Shown here piece by piece: positions 47,401 through 60,173 of a stretch of 64,000 nt of DNA. Source of the DNA: Dillenia suffruticosa (taxonomy: Eukaryota; Streptophyta; Magnoliopsida; Dilleniales; Dilleniaceae); NCBI GenBank assembly GCA_033439265.1, contig JAVTVX010000010.1, positions 29,067,056 to 29,131,055 of the forward strand. Direction: 5' to 3'. Under the pieces are notes generated by a model. The model was not told the origin of the DNA. It made no database searches and saw only the letters and a list, made by a program, of their open reading frames with translations. Numbering within the stretch: position 1 is the first letter of the stretch; every line of letters starts with the position of its first letter. A program made the position numbers and the translations under genes.

Positions 47401-50215
47401 GGTGATAGAACCAAGTGTTCTTGTCCCTCTGACAAGACCAACGGATTTGGGATTTCTCACAATAGAATATCTCCTCCAATAAACAGCTCTCCAAATGACA
47501 AAGGGAAACCAATCTATTATAATCCAAGGACTTCTGTGTACCCCTAAGCTAAGTCTCAACTTTGTACTTCCTATTAAATATGTTACCAAAAGCATCTTTA
47601 TTCCAGATCTTAAGGGCTGGGTTGATACACTGAATCAATCCTGATAGAGATTGGCTTCCATCCCCACCACAGTAGGCTATGGAGAAGACCTACTGAAACA
47701 GGAAGTATCTAAACCAAGCTGTCTCCAAGTGGAAAGACTGAGATTCTTGCGGGGGAGAGGCCATACAAGAATGGAGGACGATCGGGTGGTGGTCACCATA
47801 AATATGGGGTAGTAGATTAACCACTTGTGTTTCAAGTGATATTACTTTGAGAATTACTCAGCACCCGATCCAGACACTCTAATAACCACCATACCGTTTC
47901 GTTTCTGAACCCATGTAAACAAACTCCTTACAGCACCAAAATCCTATAATCGACACTGGTGCCAACAATTACGAAGCAATAAATTCGTGCCTCAATCTTA
48001 GACACCCTACTATTAGTCTCTGATCAGCCCGTGATATCATTAAAATCTCCCAACACAAACCACACCTCACAAGTCATCCTAGCTGCTGGTTCACCAAGAT
48101 CCCACCAAACTCCCAATTTCTTTCCTGTAGGCCTGGATGTAAACAAAAATCACAAACCATATAATGTCACCCAACTGAACGCGACAATGGATTAACTTGT
48201 CTGATCTGAGTACTACAGAAATCTCAATACCCTCTAATTTCTAGACCAACCACAAACCATCCCGGAAACCCAAATTCAACACAATAAAATCCTAGTCATA
48301 TCCATACGTTTCAGAAAACCAGGGAGTTACTGAAAACTACATGTTGCATCGATTAAGAAAACCAAGTCTGGACAATGAAATTTAATTAATTCCTTCATAG
48401 CTCAATGGAGGCAAGGATTACACACACCACCCATATTCCAAACAAGAAACCTAAATTTAAATTCATAACAATCAATATGAAAGGAAGGAGCCATGCTAGC
48501 AAACTAATAGTCCTTATCCAGCACCATGTCGCTTCCAGCCACTTCAACAGCCTTTCCTATAGTTGCACCAAGAGAAACTACTGTAAGAGCATCCTCACCA
48601 ATCACTTCATGTCCTTAGGGTTAGGGATCCAAGCCGTCGATGTTGGCCCTCTGTCTGCCTGCATAAGAATAGCAGTTTGAAGCAAGCTGGGAACTGCAGA
48701 CGTGGAATGAGGCAGTGATGAAGCCATTAGATTGAAAGGAATAGAAGTTGACTTCGTCCACTGGAAAAAAGACGGCGACGGTAACCCTAGACGCTTACTA
48801 GCGTGCAGTAGCAAACGGGGTCGAATTTTCAGCATTGACATCTAACCAGAGGGGAGAACAGTGGCGTCAAACACCGAAAAATTTAGTTGGTGTTCTTAGA
48901 CGAATCCATGACATTTAGAGCCATTTTAGACCCAGAAGCTTGTGGTTTAGTTTGAAGCCCAAAGTTGCTAAGGGTCTTGGGCTGCTGGGCCTAGGGGTAT
49001 CTAGCAACTGTGGGTTGGTTCTATGCCTTTGGCCTTTGGGCCTCGTCGAGCTATGCCAGTGGCCTTGAGCCCATACTGAAGTTCCACACCCATGCTGTGC
49101 CGAGCCGGGTTTTCCTCCACAATCGAAACTGTGATAGACGAAGAGTCTTATTCATTGGTTGTAGCCTCTAGTCTAGTAAATCTATCACTCGACTTATTAC
49201 TGACCGAAGTTCTAGAGGTCTTCATCGAACTTGCATCCATGGTCTGAAACCCAGTTCACTTTCCAAATCTGCTCCCTTCAAAATAGAGGAATTCACCTAG
49301 AAAATATTGAAACAGAACCATTATCAGCATTGGGGACCTCTGCTTCTGGACACCCAACCGAATATTGTTCCTTTGAATGACTTACGCTTCCACAATCAAA
49401 GCAGATCAGATGTAAACCTTCATATTCCACTCGCTGAAGCCATTTTCGAACTCAGACGCGAGGGACCAGCGACTTCGATAGATCAATTTCCACGCATATG
49501 TGGGCATACTTGCCTCATGAAGCATTTGTCGTGTTCACATTGATGCGAATAGGCTGTTTCGGTTGTTTTCCGACTCTGAATAGCACCTTCTCATCAAAAT
49601 GTTCAATCCGTAATTCTAGAAGCCTTACCCAAACAGTCATCTGGCGTATCTCGATCTCTGATGGCACAAACAATAGCCTCCACTCCATCACTACCAAGTA
49701 GTGATCTTCGATGACCATAGCCCGTTAATAATCAACATTTTTCAAGAGCTTCGCAAGGTATAAGTCGTCTCCCATATCAATCAGCTCCATCTAGCCCTCT
49801 ACTTTCCAAATTGATAGAATCCGGTTTCTCAGAAACTGATACCCCATAGTCATGCCCCCACAGTTTCACTATCAACAATGACTTTCATTAGTGTCGGAGA
49901 AGACTCAACTGCTCATCCAAAATATAAACTTGGGGAATCGTCGAATCTTCATGGGCATCCTCCATCTAAACTCGTCAGAATCCGAAAGCACCATTGAATC
50001 CGATGAGTCTGTTGATGTGTCTGTCTGAGCAGAGTGTCCCTAAGCCACAATGAAGCACCAGCCGGTCCTCTCTATCATTTCTTTCAACTCTTTTAGTACT
50101 TCGGTAGAGGTGATCGTGCCCTTTGCTAGTCTCGCCAGTGATGGAAGCTGACGGAATGTCAAGTGGTGCAATTGTCGAGCCAGCGCAGATAACGGTCATA
50201 TGGAGAGAGTCAAAG
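44450..50215 (-). mobile_element. L1-type LINE, near full length but dead
   Basis: Minus-strand order matches plant L1. ORF1 (about 50215-49000) has a DUF4283-like domain (EWRLLFVPSEIEIRQMTVWV, then INVNTTNAS) and a CCHC-type knuckle start (YEGLHLICFDCG near 49400). ORF2 follows: endonuclease with VLGDFND near 48040, the linker with FYCEKSQIRW and NTWFYHLSSII near 47400, the reverse-transcriptase box FVDDLLLF near 46440, and an RNase H-like C-terminal domain near 44530-44800. Numerous stops and frameshifts interrupt both ORFs, so no product is expected. The poly(A) tail is not recognisable at the left edge. Ends are approximate. Confidence 0.8.
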
Positions 50216-50268
50216 GTCGCTTTATAGATATATTTTATTTAATAGCACTAATGGAATTAGTTTAGTCC

Positions 50269-50325
50269 GATAGAAATATCATAATATCTAATGTTTCTTG
50301 TAGTTATGTTCGAATCCTCAAACTT
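50269..50325 (+). repeat. tRNA-like relic (possible SINE head) 1
   Basis: An A-box-like TTAGTTTAGTCCGATAG is followed about 40 bases later by GTTCGAATCC, a perfect RNA polymerase III B-box. No full cloverleaf can be folded by eye. Confidence 0.3.
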
Positions 50326-50829
50326 GACCGTGCCATTTAAAAATGTGAACCGTGGAAATTTAGTCATGTGAAATGAATGGCAAGAAGAAGCTATGCTTCA
50401 TAGTTGAAAGTTGTTTGATTCATTTGCACCCCTATGCGTTTTCTCGAGTTGATTATGGCCCCATTCATTTTCAACTTCTCTTAATAATAGCAAGAACCTA
50501 CTAGGATTTGTACCGGTCAATCCTTACGAACTCGATCGGGCCAGCAAAATTGGGAAGTGGTCACTTGGCTAGGCGATCAGGCTATAATAATAATCAAAGG
50601 GTTTTGTTTTAAAATAAAAAATTATGGTTTTCATATTTTTTCCATATGCTCTTAATCAATGATTAAACTTGAAATATTCTTACTCTAACGGTTATGGAGA
50701 TGTTATAAATTTCACGTACTGGTATTTTTAAAATTTCAAAATTTTGTACATAGTATTAATTTTATGTATATATACATATATACACTATACGCATGTATAA
50801 TATTATTTTATAGTCTATGATATCTTAAA

Positions 50830-50905
50830 TGGTTCGATCATGATTTGATCTGGGACCATAGGCAGGTGCCTTAACCGATTCAACTATGGGTCCGGTTGGC
50901 TAACT
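50830..50905 (-). repeat. tRNA-like relic 2 with strong hairpin
   Basis: The minus strand reads GACCCATAGTTGAATCGGTTAAGG (A-box-like), then GCCTATGGTCCC, then GATCGAACC (B-box-like). The two GACCCATAG/CTATGGTCCC arms can pair as a 10-base stem with one mismatch. It resembles a tRNA-derived SINE head rather than a working tRNA. Confidence 0.4.
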
Positions 50906-51807
50906 ATTGGTATTGGTAATTCCAATCATTTCACAAACTAGGGAGGAGACAGATATAAGATCACAACGATCACAATCTGGGCACTACCTCAAAATCATGG
51001 AGCCTTAAATGATACTGACCCACCAAATGTTCATTGTCGTCCATTGAAGCAACGACCACTCGATCAGTCATTTTCAGTCCGTTTTCAATAAACTTTTCCC
51101 GTGAACATCCGCATCAGAGTCCGATTGTGCCTGTTTTCGGGTCCATGTCTCTTACAAGTCAATGCAATGGCCCACTTCTTAATGGGCCTCACGTTTGCCT
51201 ACTGGACTCGGGGCTTTTTCGAGAGTGATTTCTTTGGATTTGATTTGAAATGTCAGAAATTTTTGTTCCCCTTCGAAGCAATTTAGTTACTCGATATGCC
51301 ACGTGAAATGGAATGGACCACACGGTTTAAATTTTGATGAATTTTTTTATGTTACTACTACAGCTACGTCTATTATTGATATTTCTCGATGCCAGTGATG
51401 TATATCATACGTAATTAAAGAAAATTATAGTAAAAATATAAATCCAAACTACCTGAAATATATAGTAATAAATTCACGGGTCACCAATAGTGACTCACAA
51501 ATAGACAGAATTCGTGTTAAGCTCAAAACCATTTTAATATTGTTTTTTGATATTTGATTACCTACGTCTGAATTATCTTATTAATTCAGTTCAATTATTG
51601 TGAGATATAATTTTTAAAACTTATTTTTCCATCTTTTATATGACGTTATTCAAAATCTTTTTAATATAGTTATGCATTTCTCCTGGTCAAGAATCGTTAG
51701 TCTCCCACAAAATAAAATTGATACTTAGAAGCGCATTTGTTACAAACTTTCCTCTGCGGGTTCCCTACAATGTTTTGTGTACTTCAATAGTATACATGAT
51801 TATCAAC

Positions 51808-51885
51808 GGATAGTTGATTTAATGAGATATGACGCTAAATCTCTTAATTAAGTTTTCGAATTCGACTCGCAGTCTGGGTATAAAA
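51808..51885 (+). repeat. tRNA-like relic 3
   Basis: GATAGTTGATTTAATGAG, then GCTAAATCTCTTAATTAAG (an anticodon-arm-like inverted pair) and TTTCGAATTCGACTC (B-box-like). The order and spacing follow a decayed tRNA. Confidence 0.3.
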
Positions 51886-54800
51886 AAATCAGTCACTGTA
51901 AGTCTGAAACCGAATCAGTCAAAATATAATTTCGGATATCAGTTGATATAATATAAAAAAAAATAGTACACGCGATTTACCAAAATATTATATGTATTTG
52001 ATATATTAATTATATATATATATATATATATTTAAAATTTTAAGTGGTAGTGATAAATGTGTGGTAAAGGGAAAATGTGATAAAATATTACTCCATTAAA
52101 TTTTTATCCAATTTTTAAGTGTCCTCAGGGTAAATGCTCCATTAGTTGGAGCCTAAGGGTAGGGTAAAAGGAGGAGAAAAGCTTAGAACTAATAAGTAAC
52201 ATAAAATATGATAAAACTTTTATTTTTCCCCATCATGAGATTGTGTTAGGTTACAGTGGGGTTATATTGGTTTGTAAACCAAACTTAAGAGGGCAAATCT
52301 CAATTTCACTGCGACCAATGCTTTTTTGAAGTTTGCATTGCAATCTTCTAAAGAACCCAACCTCTCAAGAATTATGCTTACGAAAAACTTAACTAAATCA
52401 GCTTTTGCTGTTTTGTATAGTCGCCTACGATGAAACATATCGCCCCCACACCCTTCACAGAAATCCTTACACAATCATTTTGACCAACCGCTTAATCACA
52501 CTTTCTCCAAAGCCTCACACACAGAGAGAGAGAGAGAGAGGTCCAAGTAAGAAAGTACAAAAATATTCGTTGATGGGAATTTTAATGGAGACTCCCGCAC
52601 CAAAATCTACACCTAAGATGACAACAAGGGGGAAAAAAAGTTGTAAAATCAGTGAAAAGAAATAAGTGGGTTTGTCCTACCGACCCTTCAAAGGGAAAGT
52701 TGACATAAGAAATTCCAAAGTTTTGAGGTAGCATCATGATTTTGGGCGCAGAATGTTATAATATTATCATTATAATGCCTCCATTGTATCCAAAATTTAA
52801 AACGATATACTTGTTTTACACCATTTTTGGGCTTCCAAAGAACAAAATCCTATTCATCACCGACACACTTACGGCACTATCTAATGAAACATCTCATCAT
52901 TCTAGAGTATGTTGGGAGGGCACTAAGTTGTTAAGGAGGCGATTCTTATCGATTTTAAAATAAATAAATCAGAATATAATTTTAAATATTGATTGATATA
53001 ATAAAAAATATTATTTTAGAGAATTTATTTTATTAATATTTTATTTTATTAATTAAAAAACATATAAATTTTAAAATTATACAATAAAAAATATCCCTTA
53101 TTAAATTAATCTCAGTCACAATGATCTTTATCGAAAAAAAAAATATATTTTTTAATCAAATTATCAATATTCATAATTATATTACAATTAATTATATTCG
53201 AGCGTCTACGAGAATTCTATCTAAGAAATGACTCTTCCAACGTAATTATTTTAATTCTTAAATTTTTAATCCGATATTTAATTAAAAAATCTAACGCGCT
53301 ATCTCGCTGGATTAATTATCGGTTGGTTAAAAATATTTGATACAAAACAATCACACTAAGTTTGTTTGTTTGTGTATATGTACGCGTGCATGTTTATTTA
53401 TTTTAACATTTGGATATGTCTCATGAAATAATATAAAATCTCATCAAATTGTTTCATAGCTTCGTGAATAAAATTTTATTCTAATTCAAATAATGCTGAA
53501 TCAAACAGAAAACGAAATAAATGTGTGACCTTTTACGAGCTAATAGAGGATCAGAGGAACAGACAATAGTAGTTTATGAAAAATCTGTCATTGGTGGACA
53601 ATGAACATGGCCTATCAACAAAAAAGGCCGAAAGGGAAGTTGAACAAAATTTTATAAATTTAATGCCCGGATGCTTGATTGATTAACAGACGAGGGGATC
53701 CTTTTGGAACTAACAGAAGTATCCTGGCTCGTAGGATTATTAACTTCTGGGAATGTGTTGTTACTCATTAGAACCATATATTAAAAATAAATAAATAAAT
53801 AAATGGATCTTCTAGACATGTGTATCTTTAGAATTACGAGACCATCATATGAATCAAGGTCTCTCGTGATGATTAAAGCTAATGAAGTTAGCAGATTTTG
53901 TTGGGCATATCATTTTTCATCTGGGTTTCTTGCAGTGATGGAGATTCTGTAATCGCATCTGGTGTCCACTATTAGGGATTTTAGTTTTGGCTTTTCTGAA
54001 GAAGAGTACAACCCACCCTACTGTTACTAGTGCATAATTTTGTGAGTCCAGAGGGATTTCAATTGCAGTTGGGGAACCGAATGATAAAAGTGTTATTTTC
54101 GTATCAGAAGTCCGTGCTAGGTAAAGTACATAAACTTACTTGTTTGTCTATGTATATATATATATCATATCAATTTGACCAATGAGCTTCTACCCTAATA
54201 GCACCATCCCCTCTCTCATCTCTCATGTAATAAACTTGGCTTCAAGTTTTAATTTGTACCAAAAAAAATGAAAAAGTCTTAAAGTTTATACTTGTTTTAT
54301 CAATATTAGAAACTTTAATAATTGACCAAGTTGTTAAAATCCTCAAAATTAATACCGATTCCTCTCCATAAATAAATTTATAGCCCAGGTTAAAGGGAAT
54401 TAATCAATTAATTCCTTAATTAAAATAATCAAAATCAAATACGGAGTTTTCAAATAACTAAATTCTTAAATTAAATTTAACAAACTCTTAAATAATAAAT
54501 AGAATTAATAATAAATAATAAAAATCTAAGAAAAATTTAATCTTATCAAACTCTGATCAAAGGGTTCAATTATATTTCAATGTTTTACTAATCATAGGTT
54601 AAAAATATTTATTTTACAATTCAAGATTTTAACTTTAAATTTATTAGGTAGTCATAATAAATTTTATATTTTCTTAAATTAATTGATCAAAACGGCCAAA
54701 ATTGAGGACACAATAGTGTTCTACATCAATGTAATGATAGCAATACACTCTATGAAAATAATTAAATCAAAATTCAAATAATTGAGATAATTGTAATTAT

Positions 54801-56233
54801 TCAATTTTATTCCATTAATTCTCTTAGTTTTAAACATGCATATTGTCTATCGGCACATAAACATAAATAACCTAATTACTATTTGTATCAATTATTCATA
54901 ACAATTACAGATCATTGAATTCATAGATAATAATAGAAAAAATAATATTGAATTAAATTATTAAATTAATCAATATCAATTTTTTATGTAAAATAAAAAA
55001 AGAAATCAATGAATACTTGAATTAAAGATAAGAAATTTAAAACACATAACTTCACAATGATCACAATTGAAATAAAAATTCCTCTTGAATTAAAAAGAAA
55101 AGTTTAGCCACTCGTAAAAAAATATGATCTCTTGAATTTTTCAACAAAAATAGAGAAAATAGAGTTTTGTTTTTAAAAGAAGGAGTGCAAATCCTAATAG
55201 CCGCCTCTTTTCATGGAAAAGTAGACGTGCCTTTGTTTCTTTTAAATCCTAGATTTAAAAAGATTCTACAAAAATTCCTACTAAATATAAAATAAAGAAT
55301 TTAACAAAAACTAAAAGTCATCCCCTCTTATCAGGTTTTTCTTTCTTTTCTCTTCATCAATCCCAATTTTGATGTATTGAACAACTAAGTTTCAAATTAT
55401 CTTTTTAAACCCAATTTTATCCGATGTTTCAATTTTTGATTTCTTAAAAATAAATATCATAAAAACTCTCGATTAGACAGATAACAATTCAAAATAAAAT
55501 CATAATATAGATTATAAATTCAAACTTTATGTATTCTATTATTCGTCTTAGATATGTAATAAATTATGTATTTTTCTAAATATATTAAGCAAACTTTATG
55601 CGTGAACTAAAAAACTCGTTAATACGATTACTCAAAACTAAATTCTATGTATTGTTTAAAAACAAGCATAACTCTTACGAACTCAATTGTCGAACACATA
55701 GTTGTTGTTTAAGTTGTCAAAATATTTAGATTAGACCAACAACTGCATATGCAAAAATGATGGAGGATTTCCTTTTTCTACTGAAAGAGCATGTCAAGGG
55801 TTGGGACTACACATCCCCATTGTTTGCACCAAACCGGAAGTGGGCTGATTCCGGTTCAAGTAAAAAAGAAAAAAGAAAAAAGAAATAGTTTGGATTTGAT
55901 ATGTATATTTTTTTTCTTCTTTATAATTTTTTAATATCTTTTTTATGATTTCTTGAATTCTTACTGGTTTTGTTTCTATAGTTTTTTTTTTTAATTTGGT
56001 TTCGATTTAAATTTATGTTAAAAATAAGGAAATGGAAGTAAATTGATAATTAACTCTAGTTGATCTCTAATGAGATTTGATGCCATCTTACTTGATAGTA
56101 TATAATCATCTCTTATCATTCACCGTTGATTAATGAAACAAGTGGGCATAGGGTTCGACATTAATTATGTTGAGTTGAGATTTAATATGACCGGTCGAAA
56201 ACCACCAATATTATGTATAAAACGTTATTTCAA

Positions 56234-56302
56234 TAGAATAGTTTAGTGGTTATAATTCTTTTCTCCTAATCTGATAATTTTCGATTCAATTCTCAGTGTA
56301 AT
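56234..56302 (+). repeat. tRNA-like relic 4
   Basis: AATAGTTTAGTGGTTATAAT (A-box-like), TTTTCTCCTAATCTGATAA (anticodon-loop-like) and TTTTCGATTCAATTCTCAG (B-box-like), in tRNA order. C-to-T decay is likely. Confidence 0.35.
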
Positions 56303-56305
56303 CCA

Positions 56306-56343
<38 letters not shown>

Positions 56344-56893
56344 CGTTAATATGTAATTCTTGTAAAAACACTCGAATGGTAAAGAGTTTTTATTTAAATA
56401 TTTATTTTGAGATTTTATATTTAAATTTTATAAATGCGTATCTTTTTTTATTTTTATGATTTTTATATAATTAGAAAAAAATTTTAATACACGTGAATTA
56501 TTACATTATCCCCCCCCCCCCCTCCCCATTGGATACGCTGCAAATCATGCCATAATGATACGCACATAGGTTAGCATTTTTCGGGGCTAATAAAAATTTT
56601 TGGAACCAACTTTCCTACTTTAAATAGACCAACTAAAAAAGATGGATAAATAAAAAGTAATAGTAGTGTCCTTTTTTTTTTTAAATCCCTTTAGACACAC
56701 ATCTAGCAACAACCATTCTAAAAAAGAAGGGCTGAGATGAACCCAATCTCAATCTAGGGTTGATTTGTAACTACAAGTCAAACCTTTTTTTCTTGGACCT
56801 TGGACTGCTTTTATTTGATAGGTCTATAAAGACACAAAATGCATGCCCAACTTAGCCCGATTTTTCTTTCCTGTTGGTGCAGATGCAACAGTG

Positions 56894-56895
<2 letters not shown>

Positions 56896-56968
<73 letters not shown>
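56896..56968. repeat. CT microsatellite
   Basis: Pure CT run of about 73 bases followed by a short CA run, in the spacer upstream of the MAKR gene. Confidence 0.92.
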
Positions 56969-56977
<9 letters not shown>

Positions 56978-57237
56978 TACACATTTTTATTTTTCTTTTC
57001 TGAAAAATATTTTTTTCTGGGTGCTTTTCTGTTTGTTTTGTAATAAAAAAGAAACTGAGGGAAAGAAAAGCAAAGTTTTTCAACAAAGCCTCCTACGTTT
57101 ACTCTTCTTTTTATAGACTTTTCTTTTTGGCCTTTTTCTCCCCAAATTTTGTTTCTCTTCTTTTTGGAAGTTTCCGGGAACCAAATCCCTTACTCCACCA
57201 GAAAACCTCTGATTTCTTTTTTTCCAATATGTTTAGA

Positions 57238-57652
57238 ACCGAATAGGTCCGTGGACTAGATTGACCGTGAACCGTTTAATAGTTTGACTCAAATTTTACT
57301 ATTAAATCAAATAAAATCAAATTCAATCAAAACTATTTAAAACTGTTTATAATAAATAAAATTAATGAACCGTTCAAATCGATCCAAAAAAGTATTTGTG
57401 ACTCTTTTCATTCTACCCATATTTTTTTTACAATTTATTTTTTTATAAATATATATAGACTCGAATTCATATTTTTATAGACATATATAGATTTTTTAAT
57501 TTTAAAATATATAATATATAAATTATATATATATATATATATAATATTACGACGATGTCTTCTGATTTGTAAAACGATCTAACCTATCTGATTAAATAAG
57601 TCAATAAATTAATAGATGCCGAATTATATACCTATTCGATTTTAAAAACATT
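57238..57652 (+). mobile_element. Short TIR repeat, copy B (MITE-like)
   Basis: The left end is ATGTTTAGAACCGAATAGGT and the right end reverse-complemented is ATGTTTTTAAAATCGAATAG, an obvious terminal inverted repeat. The interior matches the reverse complement of 36141-36498 in order. The two copies lie about 21 kb apart in opposite orientation. Confidence 0.6.
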
Positions 57653-58759
57653 GCTTTTTCATATTTCCTTTTCCCGTGACACGCACAATAAAAATTCTCT
57701 GTCAGCCATGCGAGGCTGACTGAATTGTGTTGACCAAATCCAAGTGTAGCGTTAGTTTATTTTAAAGTCCGAGGACCAAGTCTCTTCCTCTTTCTCTCTC
57801 TCTCTTTCTCTCAAAAACGACAAAGTTGGAAGTCTTTGATCCGATCTAATTTATGGAGTTAAACAAGAAAGATCGACAATAAATTAGTATCTCTCGAATT
57901 CAAAACATTGGAAGGAGTTGCACCAAACAAATTACTTATGTTTGTTTGAGAAAGTCAAGCTAAACTTAATAATATTTGGAGAACAATTTTATACTTCAAT
58001 CGTAAAAATATGAAATCATAATAGCACGGAACATTGAATGACAATTGTAAAAATATGGAAACCTAGACATGAATTTCTTTGTAAATCTTAATTCTTAAAT
58101 TAACTATTTCATTATTACTATTCAGACAGAAATTCTAATTATAGTTTTGAGAGTTATAATTATATCTATTTCAAGTCCTTTTTAAATTATTTTCTATTAA
58201 AAAAAATTGATCGGTCATATCATATTATTTAGGAGAATTGAATCTCTTGATTGATAGATTGAGAATATGTTATAGTGACGTGAGAAAATATGGATATGAT
58301 GTTGATATAATCCTAATATGACATTATTGTGATTCTAATATAATTAAATTCCGAGGCCAGAAACATATGAGAGTTAGATTCAGAAAATACAATTATTTAT
58401 TTTTTTTTAACACTAATTTTTCATACCATTCACACTCCTAATTTTCCCCCACCAAATCTACGATTCCAGTTTAATTACAGAAACACAAATTATGTATGAA
58501 TAATAATCCACAGTATCCAGCTTTGCTATTTCGCCATTTTCAAGTTTTATTTTGGCTCTTAAAATTGGGTTAATTAAAAGAGAAAGCTGCAGCTGTATCT
58601 CTGCCTCTGTATCTTGTGGTATTTGTATCTGCATGTTCTCCCCTGTTCTCTGTCTTTGCTTACTCTCTGTCAATTGTGACGTGAGAAGCCAAGACCCAGT
58701 CTCGCTTCACATGATCACACTCCTGTACCAAGAGAACGACCAATCCCGCATTCTCTCAA

Positions 58760-58762
58760 AAG

Positions 58763-58797
<35 letters not shown>

Positions 58798-59035
58798 CCT
58801 CTGCACTTTCAAAAAGCCTTTCTGAACTCTCTGCTTCCTAGAACAAACACCAGTACCGCAACACATTCTCTCTCTCTCTCCCCCCCTTTTTTTCCCGTCT
58901 TCTTTTTAAAGCCCTTGACCAAGTGTCAAATATCACTGTGTAAGGTGTAAATCAACCAAACGCATAACCCTCACAAGTCGCAACAAAAAAGCACAAGCTC
59001 TCTAGCCCTCTCTCTCTCTCTCTCTCTTTCTCTCT
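58760..59035 (+). promoter_or_regulatory. CT-rich leader of the MAKR gene
   Basis: Three CT tracts (58769-58793, 58868-58881, 59008-59035) precede the start codon by 25-290 bases. Pyrimidine-rich patches of this kind are frequent in plant 5' leaders and core promoters; whether they act here is inference. No TATA box is convincing. Confidence 0.4.
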
Positions 59036-59058
59036 GTGTTGCTCTGGCTTTACCGAGC

Positions 59059-60173
59059 ATGGGTAGTTTTAGTTTAGTAAAACTCTGGCAAGATGGCGCC
59101 GAAGAAACGGCGGTGTACGACGGAGGAGCCAAGGAGGAAATGAGCGACGACGAGGGATCTTTCTTCGATATAGAGTTCGCCTTACCTGATTACGACTTCA
59201 AATGTCGCGACGAAGGAAAGCACAACAGTGCCGGCGAAACCAATTCTAAAAACCTTAAAAATGAAAAGCGAGATTATGAAATGGCAACGAAGAATGATGT
59301 CAAAGTCGCGGAATCTACTCTACCTTCTTTCTCTTCTTCCTCCAAGGATTTCTTCTTTAAATCTCGTGTTCTTCCCCTCGAGCCTAACTTGAAGCCTCAA
59401 TCTCCCATCTCTCTTCTCCGATCTCCACCCAAACTTGGGGTTTTCATGCTTGGCTTGAAAAGATCAAAATCCAGATCTGATTCTTCTTCTTCTTCTTCTT
59501 CTTCTTCCGTTAGTTCTTTTGTTTCCTCAACTCCCAATCTCCGGAAATCCACACACCGAAGCAAGTTCTTCATCAAATTCAAGCTCGAATCTCCGGTGAC
59601 GTCATCAGTGTTCACCAGAGACAATAGCAAAAGACAATTTCAAGCTGCAAGAGACGAATCGAAGCGGTTTACGAACACCAAAGATGTTGTGCACAAGTAC
59701 CTGAAGCTTATCAAGCCTCTCTATGTTATGATCTCGAAGAGGTATAGCGAAAAGGTGAGATTTTCTTATCAAACTTCGTCCTCTCCGACGAGTTCTCCGA
59801 ACAAACCGAGAAAGACGACGAAGATGAATGCGGAGGACAGAATGGCCAACTTTCAGGCGGGACTTCGATTGGTTAGCAGACACTTGGGGAAAAGCCGATC
59901 GGCGTCTTCGACGGCCGGAGTTATGCCTCCGATGAATTTCATGGGGAGAGGTCAAGAAGAGCATGATGGGATTCAAGGAGCTATTCTTCACTGCAAGCAA
60001 TCGTTTAACTCTTCAAGAGGTTAGTGTGCAAAATCAAATATTAACCGAGAGTTCGTAACTAGTAGAAATGTGTTTTCACTGTTTTAAATTTTCTGTTAAC
60101 AGACTTGGAATCTTCAATTCTTTCACGGAGTACGAGCGAACCTTCAACGGCTTGCAGAGTGAATTCGAGTTGA
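59059..60173 (+). CDS. Membrane-associated kinase regulator (MAKR2/MAKR5 type), 2 exons, 343 residues
   Basis: Exons: 59059-60019 and 60103-60173, joined by GT-AG with matching phase. The start has A at -3 and G at +4. Motifs in order: MGSFSLVKLWQDG N-terminus; acidic DDEGSFFDIEFALPDYDF (about 31-48); VFMLGLKRSKSRS followed by a nine-serine run coded by TCT repeats (about 130-150); SKFFIKFKLESP; KYLKLIKPLYVMISKRYSEKVRFS; AGLRLVSRHLGKSRSAS; and the C-terminal DGIQGAILHCKQSFNSS with SILSRSTSEPS in exon 2. MAKRs are BKI1-related plasma-membrane proteins held by basic patches; MAKR2 and MAKR5 are known to tune receptor-kinase signals in roots. Kinase binding here is inferred from family. The second exon is tiny and absent from a simple ORF view. 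Confidence 0.92.

Larger units (their letters stand above)
50216..56895. other. AT-rich intergenic spacer with tRNA-like relics
   Basis: No protein-coding gene is supported. Short frames at 51034-51286, 52262-52474 and 52405-52665 have no recognisable motif. A GA run is at 52521-52540, poly-C at 56511-56526, and AT runs at 52014-52030 and 56317-56340. Four tRNA-like stretches are listed separately. A 3'-UTR-like string lies at 54200-54270 without an adjoining gene. Confidence 0.6.

Noticed and set aside
52262-52665. Two short frames (70 codons minus, 86 codons plus) near a GA run
   Set aside because: No motif, no splice partners, and they overlap each other on opposite strands.
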